Assembly: GCA_014728975.1 (NCBI GenBank)
Contig: WJKQ01000057.1
Location: forward strand, 1-5,891
DNA length: 5,891 bases
DNA from: Candidatus Peregrinibacteria bacterium
GTDB lineage: Bacteria > Patescibacteriota > Gracilibacteria > UBA1369 > LOWO2-01-FULL-3
Direction of reading: 5' to 3'
Shown here: positions 1-5,891 of the stretch, one piece after another
How positions within the stretch are numbered: position 1 is the first letter of the stretch
Layout of the letters: every line of letters begins with the position of its first letter
Made by a program: the position numbers and the translations under genes
The notes under the pieces: generated by a model
What the model was told of the DNA's origin: nothing
The model's database searches: none
What the model saw: the letters and a program-made list of their open reading frames with translations, nothing else

Positions 1-930
1 ATTTTTGGAGGAAATAATTTCATTCATCCTGTCTCGGGTTTTTGGACCGAAAACACCTGCACCTGCAGAATTTTTATCTCCCGCCAATAATTGAGATTGT
101 TGAAATTTAAAAACTGCGTGTTCTGTAATTTCATCATAAATACCATTAATCTCTCCTCTATAAAAATTGAGATTTGTTAGTTCCCGTTGAAGCTTTTTAA
201 CAGCATCTCCTTCATCGCCGTTTTTTAGATCGGTTTCAAGACTTTCCGCAAGTTCAACATTAAGTTCTTCAACAGGATCAGCAGGTTCTGAAGAAGCGAG
301 TTTCACATCCGGTTCTTCAAGGACGGAAGATTCTAAATTCTTGGTACTTTCCGGGGATTGATCTGTCTCGGGTATATTTACGATACATGCGTTGGGAATT
401 GCTTCATCCGGCGAATAATCCGTAAGTAAAATATTTTCCTTGATTCCGGGATCTGTTCCATAAACAGTTACGGAAACATTACGTTTACCCCAAGTTAAAG
501 CTCGTGCAAGACCTTTGTCTCCATATCCCATCCATACATCAAGTCTGTCATAAACCCCCTCTTCTCCATTTGCTTCGACAATGGCTCCTCCTCTGTCATG
601 AACCGAAACAGTGCCAAGACCGGGAATGTACATTTTAGTCCCAAAAGGATAATTTTTTGGAGCCGCTACCATACCTGGATAAACAGCAGTTCCATCAGCA
701 CCGTTTACTCCGCTTCCATTCAGACGAATATCACCTTCATAACTTCCTGTTGTATATTTTTTCTGACAGGGTAATGGAGAATAATAAGCTGAAATTGAAA
801 ATGTTTTGGTATAAGGTTCGAAGTTACCGGCTTTTGCTGTATTTAAATAAAAAGAGCTAACGGTTGTTAGTAAAAAAATACTGATTATAAAATCACAAAA
901 TACTGTTTTAATTATTTTTTTTATTTTCAT
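1..930 (-). CDS. Secreted 3D-domain (double-psi beta-barrel) protein with C-terminal peptidoglycan-binding domain; 3' end beyond window
   Basis: The reading frame is open from an ATG at 930 to the left edge (310 codons, no stop), so the C-terminus is missing. Residues 1-34 look like a Sec signal peptide: basic start (KIKKIIK), hydrophobic core at about 14-29, and a likely cleavage site after AKA at 34. Residues 45-157 resemble the 3D domain related to MltA/RlpA lytic transglycosylase barrels: SPLP (51-54), GSYEGDIRLNG, GADGTAVYPGM, PFGTKMYIPGLG, HDRGGAI (D112), YDRLDVWMG (D128, D131) and RALTWGKR. An acidic, Ser/Pro-containing linker spans about 172-232. Residues 237-305 match a peptidoglycan-binding repeat (GDEGDAVKKLQREL, NGIYDEITEHAVFKFQ, GVFGPKTRDRM). 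It is inferred to act on or bind the cell wall outside the membrane; enzymatic activity is unproven. The start fits the signal peptide and is the only ATG after the upstream in-frame stop at 964-966. No Shine-Dalgarno is visible. It is probably transcribed from its own promoter at 963-971. Confidence 0.93.
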   Translation of the reverse strand, partial: MKIKKIIKTVFCDFIISIFLLTTVSSFYLNTAKAGNFEPYTKTFSISAYYSPLPCQKKYTTGSYEGDIRLNGSGVNGADGTAVYPGMVAAPKNYPFGTKMYIPGLGTVSVHDRGGAIVEANGEEGVYDRLDVWMGYGDKGLARALTWGKRNVSVTVYGTDPGIKENILLTDYSPDEAIPNACIVNIPETDQSPESTKNLESSVLEEPDVKLASSEPADPVEELNVELAESLETDLKNGDEGDAVKKLQRELTNLNFYRGEINGIYDEITEHAVFKFQQSQLLAGDKNSAGAGVFGPKTRDRMNEIISSKN

Positions 931-962
931 TTTTGTATTATTTTTATTTTTAAAATCTAAAA

Positions 963-971
963 ATTATATCA
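963..971 (-). promoter_or_regulatory. Extended -10 promoter element for the 3D-domain gene
   Basis: On the minus strand this reads TGATATAAT, a perfect TGn extension followed by a consensus TATAAT. No good -35 hexamer lies at the right distance, which is tolerable for an extended -10 promoter. The expected transcription start is near 956, giving a leader of roughly 26 nt before the ATG at 930. The leader is almost all A and T and has no Shine-Dalgarno. Prediction by motif only. Confidence 0.5.
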
Positions 972-1010
972 TAAAATCAATATTTTAACTTTTAAGAAAG
1001 CTTGCACTAC

Positions 1011-1030
1011 ATTAAAAATAGTTTTTTAAT
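1011..1030 (-). repeat. A/T-only inverted repeat (8-bp arms, 4-base loop) between the ATPase and 3D-domain genes
   Basis: ATTAAAAA at 1011-1018 is a perfect inverted match to TTTTTAAT at 1023-1030, around the loop TAGT. It begins about 20 bases past the stop of the ATPase gene. Read on the minus strand the hairpin ends in a U-rich arm, so it could act as a weak terminator or 3'-end stabiliser. However, the stem has no G or C and no separate U-tract follows, and in AT-rich DNA such repeats can arise by chance. Confidence 0.3.
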
Positions 1031-1050
1031 CTCAAATATAATAGAAAATA

Positions 1051-3528
1051 TTAAACAGCGCCGATACGTCTTAAAATTTCTCTTTCAACGAAATCACGGT
1101 CACGTCCATACTTTAGTCTTGAAAGTTGTTTGTATGCTTCCACTGCTTCCTTATCTCCTTCTTCAAGGTAAGGATTTATAGGAATGATACTAAAAGGACG
1201 ACTGGGTTCATTATCGATAGATAGTTTTATACAGGCTTTAAATTTATCAATGTTTATAAGATCCTGTTCGGAAAAAACCGGAGCCATTTCTTTTCCCATA
1301 TGCTCGGCGTCTTGTGCTCCAATCTTATAACACATCATGGTACCGATATTTCCAAATACTGCGTCTTTAAGATTTGCTTTGGCTTTGGCTCTTGTTCCGC
1401 CTGAGTCCTCAATCTGTCCAAGATACTGGTGAGCAATATTTAAGCCAAGACGATATTTTCTTGCTTCTGAAAGAACTGATTCTATACTTTCAGTAACATA
1501 ATTCTGAAATTCATCTATATATAGGAAAAAATCCTTGCGTTCTTCTTTTGGAACTCTTTGTCTTTTAAGTGCCGCCATCTGTATTTTTTGAACAATAATA
1601 AGCCCAAGAAGTTTTGAATTGACCTCTCCAACCGTTCCTTTTGAAAGATTCATAAGCAAAATTTTCTTCTCCTGCATTACTTTGGAAAAATCAAAAGCGG
1701 ATTTTGTTTGACCGATGATATTTCTCATCATTGTATTTGTGACAAACTGACCAAATTTAGCTGCAAAATAGGGGATCATTTCTTGTTTTTCGCGAGCTCC
1801 CGTTTTCGCCATCTGATGATCCCAAAATGAAGCCACAACGGGATTTTTTACATGCTGCCGCTTAAGTTTTGCAAAATCGTCATCAGTGAAGAGACGTACT
1901 ATATCTGTTAATGCGCCGCCCTGAGGATCGGACATAAGAGTTAGACAACCGTTTCTAAAATAATCCTGGATACGAGGTCCGAAAACTTCTTCATCAAATA
2001 GTTTTATCATGATATTCATCGCGTCAAGAGCAACAAGTTCTTTCTCTTCCCAGTTATCGCCCTCTAAAAGATTTAACCCAAGAGGTCTTTCCATATCGGA
2101 AGGATCGAAGAAAATAACATCATCAGCACGTTCCCTTGGAATAAATGGAATAATATCCTCAATAAGAGAGCCGTGGGGATCGATAACACATACCCCGTCT
2201 CCATTTTTAAGATCCTGTCGTATCATAACCTGAAGAATGGAAGATTTACCTGTTCCGGTCTGTCCGATAACATAAAAATGCCTGAATCTGTCCTCTTTTT
2301 TTAATCTTATTTCCTTTTTTTCTCCTCTATAAATATTATGTCCCAATAAAATACCTTCATCTGGGATATTTGGAGGCGCCGGAGCAATTTTAAATTTTTG
2401 CCAGGCAATTGAAGGATATTTATTAAACCTTATATTTGGAATATGAAAAATACTTGCCAGTTCTTCGGAAGAAAGAATCATTTTTTCTCCTTTCACCCAT
2501 CGTAATATACCTTTTCTGAAATTTCTGAAAATAAAATTAGAAATAAGCCTTTTATCTTTATGCCATCTTGTATATTCAAAAGAATTTCCATTTGAGGCAT
2601 GATATTGTGAAAAAGCCCCGCGCATCGAAACAAGATTTGTCATTGCCTCTTGTTTTGTATTTGCAGAAGAAACCAAACGTATAATTGTTTCGAAACCCGA
2701 TTTTGAATTTTTTTCTTCCATGGCTTTAACTTCTTCATCAGTCAGTGGAGTGGTCTTTTCTGCAGTTTCTTGCTTTTCTACAGTTTTTTCGCCTCGCCAG
2801 AAAAGTTCAAATAAAGAAGAGAACCAACTTACAGGATTATACCAGGCAAAACCTGCTCCCCTTTTTCCCTGAAAAACTTTATTTGCTTCTTTTCGACCGC
2901 GTTTTTGCCATCCGTCTCTTTTTGGACGAATCATAATCTGGATGGCCGCACCTTCTTCTTTTCCGATTTTTGATAAAGAATTAATTATCCCGTTAATAGG
3001 ATCGGCGTTCATTCGGCTGTAAGTTTTAATGGGAAACCAGTGTTTTTTTGATGGAACTATATACGTTGACATGACTTTACTGTTTGGTTGAAAAATATTA
3101 TAGTCCTCAACCTGTTCTATATAGGCATCGGGATAAAAAGCTGTTAATTGCTTTTCAACAATGGAAAGTAATTTTCTGGGACAGACTACAAAAAAATGTA
3201 CCTGTCCATCCAAAACAGCATATTCAAATGATAAAAAATCCTGGGAAGTAAAGATCTTATACCATTCTCTTGTATATATACTATGGAGTGATTCGTAAAA
3301 CTGACTCATCACACCTCCGCAAATTTCCTTAAAATCTTTAGCCTGGGAATATTGTTCGCTCTCAACTTCTCTGTCTTCTTTTGATTCTCTTTTTGGTACT
3401 CTTATATCGAGAAAAACCATATTGAAAGAACGCTGTAAATTTATCCTGTAACGAATATATTTTAAAATTACGGCAATTAATATCGCCGATCCGGCAATTG
3501 TCGATATTATTATAAGCCAGCTTCCCAT
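1051..3528 (-). CDS. Membrane-anchored VirD4/TraG-like (type IV secretion coupling protein family) ATPase
   Basis: This 825-residue protein has one N-terminal membrane helix (about 4-24) followed by basic residues, suggesting a cytoplasmic body. Residues about 55-400 form a region I can only describe: likely mixed alpha/beta, a Lys/Arg-rich patch (201-223), a hydrophobic aromatic stretch (229-245, NPVSWFSSLFELFW) and a charged linker (246-276). The motor begins near 385. It has Walker A GQTGTGKS (422-429), VCVIDPHGS (446-454), a helical insertion (about 490-600) like the all-alpha domain of coupling proteins, KILLMNLSKG (622-631), Walker B FFLYIDEF (667-674, D672/E673), and the sensor-like stretch NIAHQYLGQI (697-706). 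VirD4/TraG/HerA relatives are hexameric pumps that move DNA or protein across membranes; substrate and partners here are unknown. No relaxase, VirB4 or other secretion genes are visible nearby. The ATG at 3528 gives the membrane helix directly but has no Shine-Dalgarno; stop is TAA. It lies 55 bases after aspS with its own likely promoter. Confidence 0.9.
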   Translation of the reverse strand: MGSWLIIISTIAGSAILIAVILKYIRYRINLQRSFNMVFLDIRVPKRESKEDREVESEQYSQAKDFKEICGGVMSQFYESLHSIYTREWYKIFTSQDFLSFEYAVLDGQVHFFVVCPRKLLSIVEKQLTAFYPDAYIEQVEDYNIFQPNSKVMSTYIVPSKKHWFPIKTYSRMNADPINGIINSLSKIGKEEGAAIQIMIRPKRDGWQKRGRKEANKVFQGKRGAGFAWYNPVSWFSSLFELFWRGEKTVEKQETAEKTTPLTDEEVKAMEEKNSKSGFETIIRLVSSANTKQEAMTNLVSMRGAFSQYHASNGNSFEYTRWHKDKRLISNFIFRNFRKGILRWVKGEKMILSSEELASIFHIPNIRFNKYPSIAWQKFKIAPAPPNIPDEGILLGHNIYRGEKKEIRLKKEDRFRHFYVIGQTGTGKSSILQVMIRQDLKNGDGVCVIDPHGSLIEDIIPFIPRERADDVIFFDPSDMERPLGLNLLEGDNWEEKELVALDAMNIMIKLFDEEVFGPRIQDYFRNGCLTLMSDPQGGALTDIVRLFTDDDFAKLKRQHVKNPVVASFWDHQMAKTGAREKQEMIPYFAAKFGQFVTNTMMRNIIGQTKSAFDFSKVMQEKKILLMNLSKGTVGEVNSKLLGLIIVQKIQMAALKRQRVPKEERKDFFLYIDEFQNYVTESIESVLSEARKYRLGLNIAHQYLGQIEDSGGTRAKAKANLKDAVFGNIGTMMCYKIGAQDAEHMGKEMAPVFSEQDLINIDKFKACIKLSIDNEPSRPFSIIPINPYLEEGDKEAVEAYKQLSRLKYGRDRDFVEREILRRIGAV

Positions 3529-3542
3529 AAAATTAATTTATT

Positions 3543-3586
3543 TAGTCTTTTTATTTTAACACAAACAGGCTGTTTTATAAAGACTA
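3543..3586. repeat. Nested inverted repeats between aspS and the ATPase gene
   Basis: The outer arms are TAGTCTTT (3543-3550) and AAAGACTA (3579-3586), perfect 8-bp inverted copies 28 bases apart; the right arm includes the aspS TAG stop (3584-3586). Inside lies a 13-base palindrome AAACAGGCTGTTT (3563-3575), with 6-bp arms around one central base. The inner palindrome falls exactly in the spacer of the predicted ATPase promoter, so it could be an operator. As RNA from the minus strand the outer arms could pair around the inner hairpin at the end of the aspS transcript. No U-tract follows, so it is not a standard intrinsic terminator. The repeats are seen directly; any function is inferred. 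Confidence 0.5.
3553..3581 (-). promoter_or_regulatory. Predicted sigma70-type promoter of the VirD4-like ATPase gene
   Basis: On the minus strand, a -35 hexamer TTTATA (3576-3581, four of six consensus bases) is followed by a 17-base spacer and an extended -10, TGTTAAAAT (3553-3561, hexamer TAAAAT). Transcription would start near 3546, leaving a leader of about 18 nt before the ATG at 3528. The spacer contains the palindrome AAACAGGCTGTTT, so a repressor bound there would block the promoter. Motif-based only. Confidence 0.4.
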
Positions 3587-5353
3587 TGACTTCTTTTTTT
3601 CTATAACTTTTATATGAAGTTCCTCTATCTGTTGTTCAGGCATTCTTGAAGGCGCTCCCAGCATAAGGTCTTTAGCTTTTTGATCTTTTGGAAAAGCTAT
3701 TACTTCTCTGATATTCGGTTCACCCGCAAAAATCATGATAAGTCTGTCGAGACCCCAGGCTATACCCCCATGAGGAGGCGCACCATATTTAAATGCTCTT
3801 AGCATATGTCCAAATCTCCTTTCCGCTTCTATTTCAGAAATTTTTAATATATCGAAAACCTTCTTCTGAACTTTTTCGCTATGAATTCTAATGGAACCTC
3901 CGCCTATTTCCACTCCATTGAGGACAATATCGTAAGCTTTTGCTAAAGCGGCTTCAGGATCTGCTTCCAGATGCGATGAATTGACGGGCGCAGTAAAGGG
4001 ATGATGAACTGCTTCGAGTCTTCCTTCTTCTTCATCATATTCAAACATCGGGAAATTTTTTACCCAGCAAAAAGCAAGGATATTATCATCTATAAGGTTG
4101 GATTTGTTTGCGATAGCTATTCGTACATGCCCCAGAGATTCACAAGCTATCTTAAATTTGTCAGCCGAAAAGAAAATAATATCACCATCCTTGGCTTTAC
4201 ATTTTTTTATAATTAAGTCCAGTTCTTCTGATTTAAAGAATTTGGTAATGGCAGATTTCCTCTCGCCGTTTTCAATAACAATATAAGCCAGACCTTTTGC
4301 GCCGTAAATCCTGGCGATTTCTTCAAATTCATCGATTTCTCTTCGTGTGTATTTTGCTCCATTTTCCACACGTAAAGCTTTTACGACTCCTCCATTTTCT
4401 ACTGCGTTCTTAAAAACTCCAAATTCACAATTTTTTGCAATATCTGTTATATCCGAAAGCTGAAGACCATAACGAATATCAGGACTATCGGTACCATATA
4501 GATCCATTGCTTCATAATACGTTAAAACCGAAAATGGTTCTTCCTGAATTTTTTTATCCGGTAAAAATTTTTTACATAATTCTATAAGAAGTTTTTCATT
4601 AATTTTCATAACTTCCTCTTCCTCTACAAAAGACATTTCAAGATCAAGCTGTGTAAATTCGGGTTGACGGTCTCCACGTTGATCTTCATCACGGAAACAT
4701 CTGGCAATCTGAAAGTAACGGTCAACCCCTCCTATCATTAAAAGCTGTTTTAATTGCTGTGGAGATTGGGGTAAAACATAAAAATGTCCCGGATAAAGTC
4801 TGGAGGGAACTAAATATTCACGACTTCCCTCAGGAGTACCTTTTATAAGTATTGGGGTTTCGATCTCAAGAAAATTTTTATTATCCAAAAAATCACGAAT
4901 ATGCTTTATGACTTTATGCCTTAAAATAATATTTTTCTTTAACCTTTGACGTCTCAGATCAAGATATCTGTAAGAATAACGAAGATCATCACCTACATCT
5001 TTATCCTGATCAATTTCAAATGGGGGAGTATCGGACGGGTTTAAAATTTCCGCTTCGGAAATTAAAACTTCTATTTCACCTGTATGAAGATCTTTATTTG
5101 CATTACTTCCCGGACGCGGACGAACTTTTCCTTTTACTTTTAAAACAAATTCGGCTCGGGCATTGTTCATAGTATTATGAGCTTTTTTAAATTTGACCGG
5201 ATCTGAAACTATTTGTGTAAGACCGTACCGATCACGTAAATCAATAAAAATTATTCCTCCATGATCACGTCTTCTATGTACCCAACCTGATAAAATCACC
5301 TCATCACCGTCATTTTTTTCAGTAAGATCATTGCATGTATGGGTCCTGTACAT
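3584..5353 (-). CDS. aspS: Aspartyl-tRNA synthetase, bacterial type
   Basis: This cytoplasmic class II synthetase charges tRNA-Asp with aspartate using ATP. At 589 residues it is full length for bacterial AspRS. The N-terminal anticodon-binding OB-fold (about 1-105) contains GWVHRRRDHGGIIFIDLRDR. The catalytic core follows: RYLDLRR (129-135), motif 1 around FLEIETPILIKGTPEG (161-176), the QSPQQLKQLLM segment (196-206), motif 2 FRDEDQRGDRQPEF (220-233), and motif 3 with GIAWGLDRL (530-538). A bacterial GAD insertion occupies about 300-415. HHPFTAP (450-456) and NGVEIGGGSIRIH (479-491) are also present. Whether it is specific for tRNA-Asp or also charges tRNA-Asn (with GatCAB repair) cannot be decided from this window. 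The ATG at 5353 gives the typical MYRTH start; no Shine-Dalgarno precedes it. It follows dnaE by 31 bases and may be read from dnaE as well as from a promoter at the end of that gene. Stop is TAG. Confidence 0.98.
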   Translation of the reverse strand: MYRTHTCNDLTEKNDGDEVILSGWVHRRRDHGGIIFIDLRDRYGLTQIVSDPVKFKKAHNTMNNARAEFVLKVKGKVRPRPGSNANKDLHTGEIEVLISEAEILNPSDTPPFEIDQDKDVGDDLRYSYRYLDLRRQRLKKNIILRHKVIKHIRDFLDNKNFLEIETPILIKGTPEGSREYLVPSRLYPGHFYVLPQSPQQLKQLLMIGGVDRYFQIARCFRDEDQRGDRQPEFTQLDLEMSFVEEEEVMKINEKLLIELCKKFLPDKKIQEEPFSVLTYYEAMDLYGTDSPDIRYGLQLSDITDIAKNCEFGVFKNAVENGGVVKALRVENGAKYTRREIDEFEEIARIYGAKGLAYIVIENGERKSAITKFFKSEELDLIIKKCKAKDGDIIFFSADKFKIACESLGHVRIAIANKSNLIDDNILAFCWVKNFPMFEYDEEEGRLEAVHHPFTAPVNSSHLEADPEAALAKAYDIVLNGVEIGGGSIRIHSEKVQKKVFDILKISEIEAERRFGHMLRAFKYGAPPHGGIAWGLDRLIMIFAGEPNIREVIAFPKDQKAKDLMLGAPSRMPEQQIEELHIKVIEKKKS

Positions 5354-5376
5354 AAAGAAAAATTAAACTGACTTTA

Positions 5377-5404
5377 ATCTTATACTATACTAAAAGAGAG
5401 TCAA
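5377..5404 (-). promoter_or_regulatory. Predicted sigma70-type promoter for aspS, overlapping the end of dnaE
   Basis: On the minus strand, -35 TTGACT (5399-5404, five of six consensus) lies 16 bases from -10 TAAGAT (5377-5382, four of six). The -35 is within the last dnaE codons and the -10 just past the dnaE stop at 5385-5387. Transcription would start near 5370, giving a leader of about 17 nt before the aspS ATG. A second AT-rich candidate, TATAAG, overlaps at 5379-5384 but has poorer spacing. Confidence 0.4.
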
Positions 5405-5891
5405 CCTTGCTTTTAAGCTTGTCTGTGAGCCTTATTCCGAAAGGTAATTTTAATTTTTTTCCGGCTTTGTTTAATGATAATTCGACTGGAGTATCACCTT
5501 TATGTTTTAAAAGCAGCTTGTGCAAAGATTCCATAAAGATTTTATCGGCGTTTTCCGGAATATTTATTACAAAAGGTGTAATATTATTGTTATCATTTTC
5601 AACACCGCTTATATCAAAATCTTCGATATTAGCATCAGCTATATTTTCCTCAATTTTCTCTTCGGTCAGAATATCATCAAGAAAAGGAACAACTAATTCG
5701 GTTTTTTCTTCCGGATCATAAAAACCGGCTTTTTTTGAATTTTCAATCATAGTTTCTATGGATAAAACTTTTGCGGAATCTATAATTAACTGATATTGAC
5801 CTCTTCTGTTATCAAGTTTGCCGCCAAATCCGACAATGTTGTCTTCAGCCAAAGAATTACCATATTGATTCAACACCTTGGGGAACATAAC
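5385..5891 (-). CDS. dnaE: DNA polymerase III alpha subunit, C-terminal fragment (5' end beyond window)
   Basis: The frame is open at the right edge (168 codons visible), so an ATG at 5888 is internal and not a start. The visible N-terminal part (V-M-F-P-K-V-L-N-Q-Y-G, then NIVGFGGKLDNRRGQYQLIIDS) matches the end of the OB-fold of DnaE-type replicases, which binds single-stranded template. A strongly acidic, low-complexity linker follows (about residues 59-104 of the visible part, including VENDNNN). The last 60 residues, with SLHKLLLKHKGDTPVELSL and a terminal hydrophobic helix, match the small C-terminal domain of the family. No clear beta-clamp-binding motif is visible here; in this family it usually lies upstream of the OB-fold, outside the window. 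The polymerase active site (PHP and palm domains) is also outside. Stop is TAG. The distance to aspS is 31 bases, compatible with co-transcription. Confidence 0.88.
   Translation of the reverse strand, partial: VMFPKVLNQYGNSLAEDNIVGFGGKLDNRRGQYQLIIDSAKVLSIETMIENSKKAGFYDPEEKTELVVPFLDDILTEEKIEENIADANIEDFDISGVENDNNNITPFVINIPENADKIFMESLHKLLLKHKGDTPVELSLNKAGKKLKLPFGIRLTDKLKSKVDSLLV

Noticed and set aside
657..860. Plus-strand ORF of 67 codons
   Set aside because: It lies opposite the 3D-domain gene, whose signal peptide and domain motifs are clear in the minus frame; the plus translation is low-complexity and resembles no family.
1011..1030. Intrinsic terminator after the ATPase gene
   Set aside because: The hairpin is A/T only and lacks a following U-tract, so it is listed as a repeat and not a terminator.
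2009..2936. Two plus-strand ORFs (2009-2233, 2745-2936)
   Set aside because: Both are antisense to the VirD4-like ATPase, which has strong family motifs; these are shadow frames with no recognisable domain or start signal.
1051..3528. Complete conjugation or mobile element
   Set aside because: Only one coupling-protein-like ATPase is present. There is no relaxase, integrase, transposase, att site or terminal repeat, and the flanks are housekeeping genes.
4001..4286. Two overlapping plus-strand ORFs inside aspS
   Set aside because: Antisense to well-conserved AspRS sequence, overlapping each other in different frames, with no family resemblance.
5407..5721. Plus-strand ORF of 104 codons with hydrophobic, Ser/Phe-rich translation
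   Set aside because: It mirrors the acidic and lysine-rich DnaE linker; GAA/GAT/AAA codons read in reverse give Phe, Ser and Ile, so the membrane-like look is an artefact.
1..5891. CRISPR array, tRNA or riboswitch
   Set aside because: No regularly spaced direct repeats, no cloverleaf-like segments, and the longest gap between genes is only 120 bases, with predicted leaders too short for a riboswitch.
1..5891. Alternative genetic code (TGA as glycine or tryptophan)
   Set aside because: All four genes read through without in-frame TGA, and complete family-length proteins result with the standard code.

Overview
This window is AT-rich, and every gene lies on the minus strand. Read in the direction of transcription (right to left) the order is: the 3' end of dnaE (replicative DNA polymerase III alpha subunit); a complete aspS (aspartyl-tRNA synthetase); a complete gene for a membrane-anchored VirD4/TraG-like ATPase; and a secreted 3D-domain protein with a peptidoglycan-binding domain, which runs off the left edge. 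There are no RNA genes, insertion sequences, CRISPR arrays or phage genes. Intergenic gaps are short: 31, 55 and 120 bases.

The best guess for the host is a member of the Patescibacteria (Candidate Phyla Radiation). Three things point that way. The 3D-domain protein has a sequence style I associate with that group (SPLP, GSYEGDIRLNG, GADGTAVYPGM, HDRGGAI, then a C-terminal peptidoglycan-binding domain). A stand-alone VirD4-like ATPase with a long unfamiliar N-terminal half sits among housekeeping genes. The gaps are compact and AT-rich. This is inference from protein style and was not checked by any search. Stops used are TAA and TAG, and nothing suggests recoded TGA.

Region by region: 5385-5891 holds the DnaE C-terminus (OB-fold end, an acidic linker and the final small domain). 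3584-5353 is a canonical bacterial AspRS with all three class II motifs and the GAD insertion. 1051-3528 is the ATPase, with an N-terminal membrane helix, about 380 residues of uncharacterised sequence, and then a clear RecA-like motor with Walker A and Walker B. 1-930 is the exported cell-wall protein. Each of the three visible starts has a plausible sigma70-type promoter just upstream with a short predicted leader, and none has a recognisable Shine-Dalgarno sequence.

The genes do not form one obvious pathway: replication, translation, DNA or protein translocation, and envelope remodelling. The last two may be linked, since a secretion or DNA-translocation motor and an exported peptidoglycan-acting protein both work at the envelope, but only proximity supports this. 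The least explained parts are the N-terminal half of the ATPase, the nested inverted repeats around its promoter, and the uniform absence of Shine-Dalgarno sequences.
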